From Pandoraea sputorum (lineage in GTDB: Bacteria; Pseudomonadota; Gammaproteobacteria; Burkholderiales; Burkholderiaceae), in contig NZ_CP010431.2 in the NCBI RefSeq assembly GCF_000814845.2, forward strand, positions 1,178,001 to 1,242,000: 64,000 nt of DNA. The letters run 5' to 3'. How positions within the stretch are numbered: position 1 is the first letter of the stretch; every line of letters begins with the position of its first letter. Of the stretch, positions 8,877-18,030 are shown one piece after another. Made by a program: the position numbers and the translations under genes. The notes beneath the pieces are model-generated. The model worked only from the letters and a program-made list of their open reading frames with translations, was not told the origin of the DNA and made no database searches.

Positions 8877-9907
8877 AGCGCGTCTGTGTCGTGTGCGACG
8901 ACGCTCTGGCCAAGCTCGGCGAGATCGCGTTCTGCATGGCTTTGGCGGATGAACACGGGGAGGTCGGCCAGGAGTTGTGCAAAGCGCGCATTGCGACACA
9001 TCGGGCCGGGGCCCACGGCGCGCGGTGCGTGTCGCAACACCGTCTCGGCGCACGCTTCCACCGATAGCCGGGCACGCCGTACATGATGAAGGCACGGCGC
9101 TTCGGGATGCGCGTCAATCAGTTGGGCGGTTGCGCGCAGTACGCTCGCGGCTTGTACCAGTGCGACGTCGATGACACCCATGTGCGCCAGTGTGTGAGGG
9201 TCGTCGGATCGACCGGACATGGTCTCGCGCACGACATCGGCGATGCCTGCTGCAGCACCGTACCAGCACGCAGCGATACCCGCACCGCCATGATGAAAGC
9301 CAGGACGCGACAGGTAAGCCCCCGGCGCGCCGACCCGGTGTGCGCGCGCCTCGTGAAACGTCACGTCGAAGCTTTGCGTGCATGCCATACCGATCGCATG
9401 CCATTCGTTGGGTTTGACTTCAATCCGACCGGTTTGCGCTTGTGCGAGGTCGACGAACACGAGACAGGGGGTCTCCCCGTCCCACGCGCTCACGAGCGCC
9501 GAACGCACATGCCGGGCGCCGGAGCACCACGCTTTCGTGCCGGTGAGCGTGACTTCTCGGCCGTCTCGTTCACAGGGCGTGAGCGTGACGCGTGCCGTCG
9601 GTGGTTCGGAACACCACACGGCGCACATTCCGACGGGCCCGGCAGGCGTGGCGCCTCGAAGTTCGTGAAAGATGGCCAACGCGTCGGTGTGGCTCTCGAA
9701 GAGTTTGGCCAGGCAAAGATCGACGCTGCCGATGTCTGCGAGCATTCGCCACCGCGAGCGCGTGTCTCCACCGCCCGGATAGGGCAGCGCATCGAAGCCC
9801 TCATCGATCAGCGACTGCAGCGTTTCGTAGGGACGCCCGGGCCGATATTGCTGTTGCAAGAACGCGCGAAGCGCGGACTCTGGCGCGTGCGGGTGTGATG
9901 CATTCAC
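8864..9907 (-). CDS. Acyl-CoA dehydrogenase-fold flavoprotein
   Basis: A 347-residue protein resembling acyl-CoA dehydrogenases (GSVDLCLAKLFESHTDAL, LTGTKAWCSGARHV, FHHGGAGIAACWYGAAAG, C-terminal helical bundle). It is shorter than the usual 380 or so residues, and the catalytic glutamate of fatty acyl-CoA dehydrogenases was not identifiable. The start is GTG at 9907, behind GGGGAGG; no in-frame ATG has a better site. Members of this fold also oxidise amino groups of sugars, as in nitrososugar biosynthesis. The deacetylase, methyltransferase and glycosyltransferase that follow make that an attractive alternative to fatty acid oxidation (inference). First gene of the cluster. Confidence 0.8.
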   Translation of the reverse strand: MNASHPHAPESALRAFLQQQYRPGRPYETLQSLIDEGFDALPYPGGGDTRSRWRMLADIGSVDLCLAKLFESHTDALAIFHELRGATPAGPVGMCAVWCSEPPTARVTLTPCERDGREVTLTGTKAWCSGARHVRSALVSAWDGETPCLVFVDLAQAQTGRIEVKPNEWHAIGMACTQSFDVTFHEARAHRVGAPGAYLSRPGFHHGGAGIAACWYGAAAGIADVVRETMSGRSDDPHTLAHMGVIDVALVQAASVLRATAQLIDAHPEAPCLHHVRRARLSVEACAETVLRHAPRAVGPGPMCRNARFAQLLADLPVFIRQSHAERDLAELGQSVVAHDTDALWTL

Positions 9908-10153
9908 AGTGCCTCCCCGTTCCGGATCTCTCGGACGGGTGATGCGGCGTGCGCCCGAATCTTCACCCGTTACGGGAATTCTATGAATCGGGCGTAGCAC
10001 CCGATATCGGCCGCTGTCTGAAATCGTTGTAGGCGGACGCTGGCCGACAGTGTCAGTTATCTGAGTGAGCTGGCGAGCGACCTGGTGTCGGGAGTCATTG
10101 AACGTTGAACCTGATCGCGAAGCAGGTCGCGCTCGCCAAACTCGCCAAACGCG

Positions 10154-11626
10154 TCAATCCAGCCCGCCCTGGCAGACGTACTTGATCGACAGATAGTCGT
10201 CGAGCCCATACTTCGAGCCCTCACGTCCATAGCCGGAGGACTTCACGCCACCGAACGGCGCAGCTTCGCTCGAGACGGCGCCTTCGTTTATGCCGATGAC
10301 ACCGGCTTCGAGACGGCGTGCCACTCGCTCGGCACGGCGCATGTTCTGCGTGTAGAAGTAGGCGGCCAACCCGAACGGCGTGTCGTTGGCGCGCCGAATC
10401 ACTTCATCCTCGGTGTCGAAGCGGAACAGCGGCACCACCGGCCCAAAGGTTTCCTCACGGCAGACGAGCATCTCGTCGTTCACATCGGCCAGCACGGTCG
10501 GTGCGAAGTAGTGCGGCCCGAGCGACGGCAGCGTCGTGCCACCGGTCAGCGTGCGGGCCCCATGCGAGCGCGCATCTTCGACATGACGACTGATCTTCTC
10601 CACTGCCCGACGATTGATCATCGGGCCGATCTGCGCCTGTGCGTCGCTCGCCGGTGCCACGTGCAGCGCGCTCACGCGCTGCGACAGCAACTCGGCGAAC
10701 CGGTCGTAGACACCCGCTTGCACATACACCCGATTCGGGCACACGCACGTTTGTCCGCCATTGCGGAACTTCGAAGCCATCAGGCCCGTGACCGCCGCAT
10801 CGAGATCGGCATCGTCGAACACGATGAACGGCGCATTCCCGCCAAGTTCGAGCGACAGCTTCTTGAGCGTGCCCGCCGATTCGCGCGCGAGATGCACCCC
10901 AACCGCAGTCGATCCGGTGAACGTCACCTTGCGCACGCGTTCGTCGGCGAGCCAATCCGCCACGGCCTCAATGCCTTGCGTGCGCGACGCCGTGATCATG
11001 TTCAGCACGCCCGGTGGCACACCGGCTTCGAGGGCCAGCGTCGCGAGGGCAAGCGCCGTGAGTGGCGTGTCTTCGGCGGGCTTTGCAACCACGGTGCAGC
11101 CCACGGCCAGCGCCGGGGCAATTTTGCGGGCAATCATCGCGAGCGGGAAATTCCACGGCGTGATGGCGGCGACGACGCCAATGGGCTCCTTCACCGCCGA
11201 CATGCGCTTGCCGGGTTGTTGTTGCGGAATCAGGTCGCCATAGACGCGTGTCGCTTCCCCGGCGAACCAGTCGACGTACGACGCCCCATACGCGACTTCC
11301 CCACGCCCTTCCGCCAGCGGTTTGCCTTGTTCGAGCGAGATGATCCGGGCCAGGTCGTCGGCGTTCGCAAGAATCAATGCGTGCCAGCGCTTGAGGACTT
11401 CGGCGCGTTCTCGCGGCAGCTTGTCGCGCCACGCGGGCAACGCGCGGTAGGCGGCGTCAGTAGCGGCGCGGGCATCGGTGGCCGTACTGTCGGCAACGTC
11501 TGCGAGCAACGTATCGCTGGCAGGGTCGTGCACGGCGTAGCGACCGGCATGGCGGGCGTCGGTCCATTCGCCGTTGATCAGGTTCTGACGGCGCATCAAA
11601 TCGGGGCGTGACAGGGAAAGCGACAT
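10154..11626 (-). CDS. gabD: NAD(P)-dependent succinate-semialdehyde dehydrogenase
   Basis: A 490-residue aldehyde dehydrogenase closely resembling GabD. It shows PWNFPLAMIARKIAPALAVGC, the glutamate motif LELGGNAPFIVF, the catalytic cysteine in GGQTCVCPNR and the GabD-like C-terminus EGVISSEAAPFGG-type segment (AVSSEAAPFGGVKSSGYGREGSKYG). It oxidises succinic semialdehyde to succinate. It lies 76 bp downstream of an aminotransferase gene on the same strand and probably ends the left arm of the island. It would remove the succinic semialdehyde expected from GABA-type transamination or from a trigonelline-like pathway. Confidence 0.9.
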   Translation of the reverse strand: MSLSLSRPDLMRRQNLINGEWTDARHAGRYAVHDPASDTLLADVADSTATDARAATDAAYRALPAWRDKLPRERAEVLKRWHALILANADDLARIISLEQGKPLAEGRGEVAYGASYVDWFAGEATRVYGDLIPQQQPGKRMSAVKEPIGVVAAITPWNFPLAMIARKIAPALAVGCTVVAKPAEDTPLTALALATLALEAGVPPGVLNMITASRTQGIEAVADWLADERVRKVTFTGSTAVGVHLARESAGTLKKLSLELGGNAPFIVFDDADLDAAVTGLMASKFRNGGQTCVCPNRVYVQAGVYDRFAELLSQRVSALHVAPASDAQAQIGPMINRRAVEKISRHVEDARSHGARTLTGGTTLPSLGPHYFAPTVLADVNDEMLVCREETFGPVVPLFRFDTEDEVIRRANDTPFGLAAYFYTQNMRRAERVARRLEAGVIGINEGAVSSEAAPFGGVKSSGYGREGSKYGLDDYLSIKYVCQGGLD

Positions 11627-11702
11627 TCGAATGAATCTCCGGGAAAGCGGGCAGAAGTTATCGGGCGCAGTCGTGGCGCATCAGCACATTCATTGGCGGA
11701 CA

Positions 11703-13082
11703 TCAACCGCGCAACGCGGCGCGCACGTCGGGGGTATCGAGTACTTCGTCGAGTGTCGTGCGCACGCGGGCGAAGAGTTCGGCGACGTCGTCCGCCGTGT
11801 AGCAAAGGGCGGGAGCAAAGCCGAGGATGTTGTCGCCGAACGCACGGAAGATCACGCCGTTCCGATATGCGGCAGCGCCGATCCGTTCGGGGAGATTGAG
11901 CGACGCATCAAAGCGCTGGCGTGTCGACTTGTCGGCCACGAGTTCGAGTGCACCGAGCAGACCGCGATGACGGGAGTCGCCGACCAGCGGGTGGTCGAGG
12001 AAGGCGTCCAGACCGTCGGCGAATGCCTTGGCCTGTGCCTGACCGTTCGCGAGCAAGCCGCCTTCGTCATAGAGCTTCAGGCAAGCCAGACCGATGGCCG
12101 CACTGACCGGATGCGCCGAGTACGTCTGTCCATGACCGACGGGCGTGCCGCGCGCCGCATCTGCCATGGCCTGATAGATGGCGTCGGACATCAGCACGGC
12201 GCCCATCGGCGCATAACCGGCGGTCAGCCCCTTGGCCAGCGTCATGAGATCGGGCGAGACGTCTTCCGCTTCGCACGCGAACATTGGCCCGGTGCGACCG
12301 AATCCGGTGATGACTTCGTCGGCGACGAACAGAATGTCGAGCTTTTTGCAGGCGTCTCGCATGGCGCGCAGCCAGCCCTTGGGCGGCACGATCACGCCTC
12401 CGGAGCCTTGCACCGGTTCGCAGAAAAACGCAGCGACATGCTCGGCCCCCAACTCGCCGACCTTGGCTTCGAGCGCGGCGACCGATGCGGCAATGATGGC
12501 CTGCGGATCGTTGGGCGTGGCACTGCGATAGGGATAGGGCGATGCGATGTGATGCTGTGTCGGCAACGGCAGATCGAAGTTGCGGTGAAACGCAGGCAGG
12601 GCGGTGAGTCCTGCGCCAGTCGACGACGAGCCGTGATATCCACGTTCGAGCGCGATGAAATGCTTCTTCGACGGCTTGCCGATGGCGTTGTAGTAGTGGG
12701 TGATGAAGCGCACGGCGGCGTCGACGGCGTCCGACCCGCCAAGCGTGAAATACACATGCTGCAACGATGGCGGCGCGAGTTCCACGAGCTTCTGCGCCAG
12801 CGTGATAGCGGGTGCCGAAGCGAAGCCGAAATAGCCCGTGGCATAGGGAAGTCGGTTCAGCTGCTCGGTGGCGGCCTTGACGATAGACGCCTGCCCGTAG
12901 CCGGTATTCACGCACCACAGCCCTGCGAATCCGTCGAGCAGGGCGTGTCCATTGGCATCGTGCAGCCAGGCCCCGTTGCCGCTGGTAAGCACCGTCGCCC
13001 CTCGCGCCTCATGTGCGCGGTAGTCGGCTACAGGATGGATCAGGAACTGGCGATCGGCCTCAATCAGCGATTCGATGGACAT
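11703..13082 (-). CDS. Class III PLP-dependent aminotransferase (omega-amino acid:pyruvate type)
   Basis: A 459-residue fold-type I aminotransferase. It contains the cofactor aspartate in LFVADEVITGFGRTG, the PLP lysine in LMTLAKGLTAGYAPMG, and LDGFAGLWCVNTGYG near the N-terminus, typical of beta-alanine/GABA/putrescine:pyruvate transaminases. It removes the terminal amino group of an omega-amino acid or diamine to give an aldehyde that the adjacent gabD product can oxidise. The start at 13082 (MSIESLIEAD) has CGAGG upstream; the longer frame to 13145 adds a non-conserved leader. A second paralogue lies 254 bp upstream. Confidence 0.88.
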   Translation of the reverse strand: MSIESLIEADRQFLIHPVADYRAHEARGATVLTSGNGAWLHDANGHALLDGFAGLWCVNTGYGQASIVKAATEQLNRLPYATGYFGFASAPAITLAQKLVELAPPSLQHVYFTLGGSDAVDAAVRFITHYYNAIGKPSKKHFIALERGYHGSSSTGAGLTALPAFHRNFDLPLPTQHHIASPYPYRSATPNDPQAIIAASVAALEAKVGELGAEHVAAFFCEPVQGSGGVIVPPKGWLRAMRDACKKLDILFVADEVITGFGRTGPMFACEAEDVSPDLMTLAKGLTAGYAPMGAVLMSDAIYQAMADAARGTPVGHGQTYSAHPVSAAIGLACLKLYDEGGLLANGQAQAKAFADGLDAFLDHPLVGDSRHRGLLGALELVADKSTRQRFDASLNLPERIGAAAYRNGVIFRAFGDNILGFAPALCYTADDVAELFARVRTTLDEVLDTPDVRAALRG

Positions 13083-13336
13083 GCACGGTACCTCGGGAGG
13101 ATGGGAGTGGAGAAGTGGCCCCTGAGTCCGCCCAGAATAGGCCACCGTGTCATCCCATTAAAGCCGTGCCGAAAAGGGAGGTCATCCTACGAACCGATGG
13201 AGAGGGCACGCGATGTGTCCTGCGATGTGCACGGTGTTGCGACGTGCGGCGCAGCGTTCGGGTTGCCCGCGCAGCACATCATCCACAGTCCATCGCGGCA
13301 ATCATCCGCAGACATCCGCAGACCCGCCGACTGCGC

Positions 13337-14722
13337 TCAGCGCAGCACCTGCTCCGCCACGTCGTCGACCGCTGCGCGCGCGATGCTCACCATCTCGTCG
13401 ACGTCCGCTCGCGTGGCGATCAGCGGCGGCGCGAAGCCCAGGATGTCGCCGTGCGGCATGGCACGCGCGATCATGCCGCGTGCGAGCGCAGCGGCCGAGA
13501 CACGTGGGCCGATTTTCATGGCCGCATCGAACGGCTGGCGCGCTGCACCATCGGCCATGAATTCGACGGCGGCGAGCATGCCGACGTTGCGCACTTCCCC
13601 GACGAGCGGATGTGCGTCGAACGCGGCGTGCAGCTTCTCACCGAAGTATCGGCCGACGTCGGCGGCGTTCTGCGTCAGGTTCTCGCGCGCCAGAATATCG
13701 AGATTGGCGAGTGCAGCGGCAGCGCAGATCGGATGACCCGAGTAGGTCCAGCCATGTCCCATCGGGCCGTGTTCGCGAGCACCGCGCTCGATCACGTCCC
13801 AGACACGTTCACCGACGATCACGCCCGAGAGCGGGGCGTAGGCGCTGGTGAGACCCTTGGCAATCGTGATGAGATCGGGCGTCATGCCGTAGTGTTGCGA
13901 GCCCATCGGCGAGCCAAGACGGCCGAAGCCGCAAACCACTTCGTCGGCAATGAGCAGAATGTCGTGACGACGCAGCACGGCCTGGATGGCGTTCCAATAT
14001 CCGGCAGGCGGCGTGATGATGCCGCCGGTGCCCATCACCGGCTCGCCGATGAAGGCTGCAATCGTGTCGGCCCCTTCGCGGGCGATGAGCTTTTCGAGTT
14101 CCTCGACGCAATGCGCAACGAATGCCTGTTCGCTCATTCCCTGAGGCGCCTTGCGGTACCAATGAGGGCACACGGTGTGATGCACGCGCTCGACCGGCAG
14201 ATCGAAATGCTGGTGGAAACTCGGCAGACCCGTCAAGCTGCCGGTCACGATGCCGGAGCCGTGATACCCGCGCTCGCGCGAGATGATCTTCTTCTTTTGC
14301 GGTCTACCCAGCACGTTGTTGTAGTACCAGACGATCTTGATCTGCGTCTCGTTGGCGTCTGACCCGGAGAGCCCGTAATACACCTTCTTCATGCCCGCGG
14401 GCGACCAGTCGATGATGCGTTTGGAGAGTTCGATGATGGCGTCCGTCGAATGCCCGACGTACGTGTGATAGTAGGCGAGCGAGGTGGCCTGCTTGTGGAT
14501 GGCGTCGGCCACTTCGGTGCGACCGTAGCCGATGTTCACGCAGTAAAGGCCAGCGAAGGCGTCGAGATAGCGGCGGCCCTCGTGATCTTCAATGTGCATG
14601 CCTTGTGCGGTGCGGATGATCTTGCCTGGCAGCGTGCCGCTCGCGTGATCGGCCGCGTGGGTGGACGGGTGCATGAAGTGCGCGCGATCCTGCGCGAACA
14701 GTTGGTCGGTCGAAGCGGCCAT
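13337..14722 (-). CDS. Class III PLP-dependent aminotransferase (DoeD-like)
   Basis: A 461-residue class III aminotransferase. It has LDAFAGLYCVNIGYG, VYYGLSGSDANETQIK, the cofactor site LLIADEVVCGFGRLG and the PLP lysine in LITIAKGLTSAYAPLSG. ATG at 14722 follows AAGGAGACGTCCC; the much longer open frame to 15109 is a shadow of the neighbouring dehydrogenase. The placement among a DoeB-like deacylase, a DoeX-like regulator and an aldehyde dehydrogenase matches the diaminobutyrate aminotransferase (DoeD) position of ectoine degradation clusters. GABA, putrescine or beta-alanine remain possible substrates. Confidence 0.88.
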   Translation of the reverse strand: MAASTDQLFAQDRAHFMHPSTHAADHASGTLPGKIIRTAQGMHIEDHEGRRYLDAFAGLYCVNIGYGRTEVADAIHKQATSLAYYHTYVGHSTDAIIELSKRIIDWSPAGMKKVYYGLSGSDANETQIKIVWYYNNVLGRPQKKKIISRERGYHGSGIVTGSLTGLPSFHQHFDLPVERVHHTVCPHWYRKAPQGMSEQAFVAHCVEELEKLIAREGADTIAAFIGEPVMGTGGIITPPAGYWNAIQAVLRRHDILLIADEVVCGFGRLGSPMGSQHYGMTPDLITIAKGLTSAYAPLSGVIVGERVWDVIERGAREHGPMGHGWTYSGHPICAAAALANLDILARENLTQNAADVGRYFGEKLHAAFDAHPLVGEVRNVGMLAAVEFMADGAARQPFDAAMKIGPRVSAAALARGMIARAMPHGDILGFAPPLIATRADVDEMVSIARAAVDDVAEQVLR

Positions 14723-14817
14723 GGGACGTCTCCTTGATGTCGAGGAAGTGAAGCAATGAGGTGGATGGGGCGCGAATGCGTGATTGCGCGATTGTGTCGA
14801 GGCCGGTGAACCTGGCG

Positions 14818-16293
14818 TCAGGCGTGATGCACGGGGATGCCGAGATTGCCGAGGCAGAAGTACTTGGTCTCGGTGAACGGCTCGAAGCCGTCGACGCCGC
14901 CCTCGCGCCCGAGTCCGGACGCCTTCATCCCGCCGAACGGCACCGGCGCGCCGGTGAATTTCACGCCGTTCACGCTGACCATGGCGAAGTCGAGCCGCCG
15001 GATCAGCGTGAAGATTTCGTCGATGCGACGCCCGCAAACATAGGCGGCGAGGCCGTACTCGGTGTCGTTGGCCTTCGCGATGACATCGTCGAGTGAGTCG
15101 AACGCGCATACCGCTGAAATCGGGCCGAAGTTTTCTTCGTCGTATATGCGCATGCCGGGCGCAACATCGGTCACCACGGTGGGGCTGTAGAACCAGCCAC
15201 CCAGCGCATGGGGTTCGCCGCCAACGGTGATCTGCGCGCCCTTGCGTCGGGCGTCGTCCACCCGCTGGGCCGTCGCGTCAAATGCCGCCTGATGCATGAG
15301 CGGCCCCACGTCGACGTTTTCCGCGAAGGCGGGGCCAACGCGCAGCTTGGCTACGGCCTGCGTGTAGCGATCCACGAACGCACCGTAACGCGCGCGAGCG
15401 ACGAAGATGCGGTTGGCGGCGCAGCAATCTTGACCGGACGTCTGAAACTTGGCGGCGACGGCGATACGCACGGCCTCGTCGAGATCCACGTCGTCGAGCA
15501 CGATGAACGGGGCATTGCCGCCGAGTTCGAGCGCGAGCTTCTTCACGCCGCTGGCAGCCGCAGCCTGCGCGACCAGCTGACCGACGCGCGTCGAGCCGGT
15601 AAAGCTCACGGCGCGCACGCGGGCGTCGCCCACGAGGGTTCGCATGGCCATATCGGGCTCGCCCAGCACCACATTGAACAGGCCCGGCGGCAGCCCGGCT
15701 TCATCAGCCAATTGCGCAAGCGCCAGCGCGCTGAATGGCGTTTCATGCGCAGGCTTCACGACGACGGTGCAACCGGCAGCCAATGCCGCCGCCGCCTTGC
15801 GCGTGATCATTGCGAAGGGGAAATTCCAGGGCGTGATGAGTGCGGCGACGCCGACCGGTTCGCGCACGGTGCCCAGTTGCGCGCCGTCGATATGCGAGGT
15901 GATGGTGCGGCCATCGAGGCGGCAGGCTTCGTGGGCGTACCACGCGATGAAGGACGCGCCATAACCGATTTCCCCGCGCGCCTCGCGCAGTGGCTTGCCC
16001 TGCTCGCGCGAGAGAAGGATGGCAAGGTCGTCGGCATGTCGTTCGATCAGTGCATGCCCGCGCAGCAGGGTGGCGCAGCGTTGTGCGGCGGGCGTCCAGC
16101 GCCACGTGGTGAAGGCGCGCTGGGCTGCGTCGACGGCCACGCGAATCTGATCGCGCGTGAGCATCGGCACGTGGCCGAGCGTGGTTTGATCGGAAGGGTC
16201 GACAACGGCGATGGACGCGGCGTCCTCGCTATGCGTCCAACGGCCGTCGATGTAGCACAGCGATTTGAACAGCACCGGGTGGTCGAGCAGCAT
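14818..16293 (-). CDS. Aldehyde dehydrogenase (GabD/DoeC-like)
   Basis: A 491-residue aldehyde dehydrogenase with PWNFPFAMITRKAAAALAAGC, LELGGNAPFIVLDD and the catalytic cysteine in SGQDCCAANRIF. The unusual double cysteine sits where GabD has TCVC. It is a second succinate-semialdehyde-type dehydrogenase in this island and may act on aspartate semialdehyde as DoeC does. The ATG at 16293 follows CAGGAGATTGCCG; the frame extends to 16638 without support. The Lrp-type regulator ends 155 bp upstream, and the intervening stretch holds A-tracts, so this gene may have its own promoter. Confidence 0.87.
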   Translation of the reverse strand: MLLDHPVLFKSLCYIDGRWTHSEDAASIAVVDPSDQTTLGHVPMLTRDQIRVAVDAAQRAFTTWRWTPAAQRCATLLRGHALIERHADDLAILLSREQGKPLREARGEIGYGASFIAWYAHEACRLDGRTITSHIDGAQLGTVREPVGVAALITPWNFPFAMITRKAAAALAAGCTVVVKPAHETPFSALALAQLADEAGLPPGLFNVVLGEPDMAMRTLVGDARVRAVSFTGSTRVGQLVAQAAAASGVKKLALELGGNAPFIVLDDVDLDEAVRIAVAAKFQTSGQDCCAANRIFVARARYGAFVDRYTQAVAKLRVGPAFAENVDVGPLMHQAAFDATAQRVDDARRKGAQITVGGEPHALGGWFYSPTVVTDVAPGMRIYDEENFGPISAVCAFDSLDDVIAKANDTEYGLAAYVCGRRIDEIFTLIRRLDFAMVSVNGVKFTGAPVPFGGMKASGLGREGGVDGFEPFTETKYFCLGNLGIPVHHA

Positions 16294-16356
16294 CGGCAAT
16301 CTCCTGGCATGGCATGCGTTCGTCATGCAGAGATTGTCGGGGGCGCGAGGCCGACG

Positions 16357-16393
16357 TTTTTTCCGATCGGTGGGTGCGGACTGTGGCTTTTTT
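16357..16393 (-). promoter_or_regulatory. Phased A-tracts upstream of the aldehyde dehydrogenase
   Basis: Two runs of six A (read on the minus strand) lie at 16357-16362 and 16388-16393, 31 bp apart, about three helical turns. They sit between the Lrp-type regulator gene and the aldehyde dehydrogenase it may control. Such phased tracts bend DNA and are common at Lrp-type sites. The assignment is tentative. Confidence 0.3.
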
Positions 16394-16448
16394 CTGAGTT
16401 GACGGCGTCCCGCAGAAGAATCTTTGTGCACCGGGTGGCGCAAGCGGA

Positions 16449-16928
16449 TCAGTCCGGATCGACCCAGCCGGGAACGGCGTTGCCGTCGTTCTTGACGACC
16501 TTCGTGACGATGTACGTGAAGTAGCGCTCGATGCCGAAGTCGGCCATCAGCAGATCGTCGATGAAGCGCTGGTAATGGTCGATGTCGCGCGCGAGCACGT
16601 GCACGATGTAGTCGACGCCCCCACCCGTGGCATGACATTGAACGACTTCGGGGGCTTCGCGAAGGTGGGCTTCGAAGCGATTCATGTCGTGCGCGGTGTG
16701 TCGCGCGAGCGTGATTTCGACGATGATGCGGCTAAGCTGCACCACGCCGCTCCAGTCGACGTCGGCACGATAGCCGCGAATGACGCCTGCCGTTTCGAGT
16801 CGTTGCACGCGCTCCCACGTGGGCGATACGGACAAGTGAATCAGTTCGGCCAGACGTGACTTGGTCATGCGACCCTCACGGGCCAGCACCTGAAGAATTG
16901 CGATGTCGAAGCGGTCGAGTTTCACCAT
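16449..16928 (-). CDS. Lrp/AsnC-family transcriptional regulator (DoeX-like)
   Basis: A 159-residue regulator with an N-terminal helix-turn-helix (MTKSRLAELIHLSVSPTWERVQRLETAGVIRGYRA) and a C-terminal ligand-binding domain (VEITLARHT, CHATGGGVDYIVHV). This family senses amino acids or related catabolites. Position between a DoeB-like deacylase and DoeC/DoeD-like genes matches DoeX/AsnC of ectoine utilisation clusters. It probably regulates the genes around it, but the ligand is unknown. The deacylase gene ends 56 bp upstream. Confidence 0.88.
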   Translation of the reverse strand: MVKLDRFDIAILQVLAREGRMTKSRLAELIHLSVSPTWERVQRLETAGVIRGYRADVDWSGVVQLSRIIVEITLARHTAHDMNRFEAHLREAPEVVQCHATGGGVDYIVHVLARDIDHYQRFIDDLLMADFGIERYFTYIVTKVVKNDGNAVPGWVDPD

Positions 16929-16984
16929 GGGGGCAGCACCGGAAGGGACGGACGGTCAGGCAAACCTTCGGGTCCTGCGGCGCG

Positions 16985-18028
16985 TCAGACCTGCACGTCG
17001 GCCAGGACACAAAGCATGTCGCCCATGCCGACGCGACCCGGGAAATGTCGGCCGATCAGCATACCATCGCGCGCCGCGCGGTATTCGACCGGGGCGGTGC
17101 CTGTGCGTGTCACGTCGTGAATGTGTGCGACGACGTCGCCGCGCCGCACCATTGCACCGAGATCGTGACGCATCTCCAGCAAGCCGCCATGCTCGCACGT
17201 CACATAGCAGTCGTCGTCCGGCATGGAGAGCTGGACGACCGGCGTGTCGGGGGCCATGACAGCGCCGTCTCGCCTTGCGACATCGGCAGCCACGATACCC
17301 GCCTGCACCAGCACGCCGTACACGCCGCGATGCGCAATCGCGACGCTCTGCGCGCTGGCCGTCCCACCGCCGCCGAGCTCTGTCGTCACGAACACTTTGC
17401 CCTGTGCTTCGGCGGCCGTGTCATAGAGCCCATGCGGATCGGTGTCGCGCATGCGCAGCGAGTACGGGGCGCCGAACGCCTGCATTGCGGCTTCGGCACG
17501 TGCCTGTTGCGCCACATCGGCCAATTCGTGGATCGCCGCGAACGGCAGGAAATCGAGCGTGCGGCCGCCAGAATGAATATCGACCACGATGTCCGCCAAC
17601 GGTAGCAGGCAGCGCGAGAAATAATCGGCGATGCGTTCGGTGACGGTACCGTCGGCGCGCCCCGGGAACGCACGATTGAGATTGCCGCCGTCGAGCGGCG
17701 ACGTGCGCTTTCCCGCAAGCAGGGCGGGCGCATTCATGAACGGCACGACGATGACGGTGCCGTTCACGTCAGGCGCCTTTAACGCGTTCGCCAGTCGTGA
17801 CAAGGCAATCGGGCCTTCGTATTCGTCGCCATGATTCCCGCCGGTGAATAAGGCGACCGGGCCGTCGCCGCGACGGATCACGGTGATCGGAATCATGACG
17901 GCCCCCCAGGCACTGGCATCGGTCGAGTGAGGCACCTTCAGGAAGCCATGCTGAACGCCTTCCCGATGGAAGTCGACGGTGGGATAAACGCGCGGCGGCT
18001 GCGCGTGCGCATCGTGATCGCGGTGCAC
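16985..18028 (-). CDS. DoeB-like N-acyl-amino-acid deacylase (AstE/AspA family)
   Basis: A 347-residue zinc-dependent deacylase of the succinylglutamate desuccinylase/aspartoacylase family. The zinc motif GGNHGDEYEG, the second ligand in DIHSGG and the catalytic glutamate region TTELGGGG are all present, and the C-terminal beta domain is complete. DoeB in ectoine degradation removes acetate from N-alpha-acetyl-diaminobutyrate. The start is assigned to GTG 18028 with a GGGGG stretch upstream, because the much longer frame is a shadow of the dehydrogenase gene. It follows that gene by 2 bp. An ectoine hydrolase (DoeA/EutD) gene is absent from the window, so the substrate may differ. Confidence 0.82.
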   Translation of the reverse strand: MHRDHDAHAQPPRVYPTVDFHREGVQHGFLKVPHSTDASAWGAVMIPITVIRRGDGPVALFTGGNHGDEYEGPIALSRLANALKAPDVNGTVIVVPFMNAPALLAGKRTSPLDGGNLNRAFPGRADGTVTERIADYFSRCLLPLADIVVDIHSGGRTLDFLPFAAIHELADVAQQARAEAAMQAFGAPYSLRMRDTDPHGLYDTAAEAQGKVFVTTELGGGGTASAQSVAIAHRGVYGVLVQAGIVAADVARRDGAVMAPDTPVVQLSMPDDDCYVTCEHGGLLEMRHDLGAMVRRGDVVAHIHDVTRTGTAPVEYRAARDGMLIGRHFPGRVGMGDMLCVLADVQV

Positions 18029-18030
18029 GC

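Noticed and set aside
10001..10010. Short palindrome CCGATATCGG upstream of the four-gene cluster
   Set aside because: A 10-bp palindrome is expected by chance several times in a window of this size, and no promoter elements align with it.
11631..13736. A 701-codon plus-strand open frame
   Set aside because: It is the complement of two aminotransferase genes; the translation is Arg/His/Ala-rich with no domain, and the opposite strand encodes clear class III aminotransferases.
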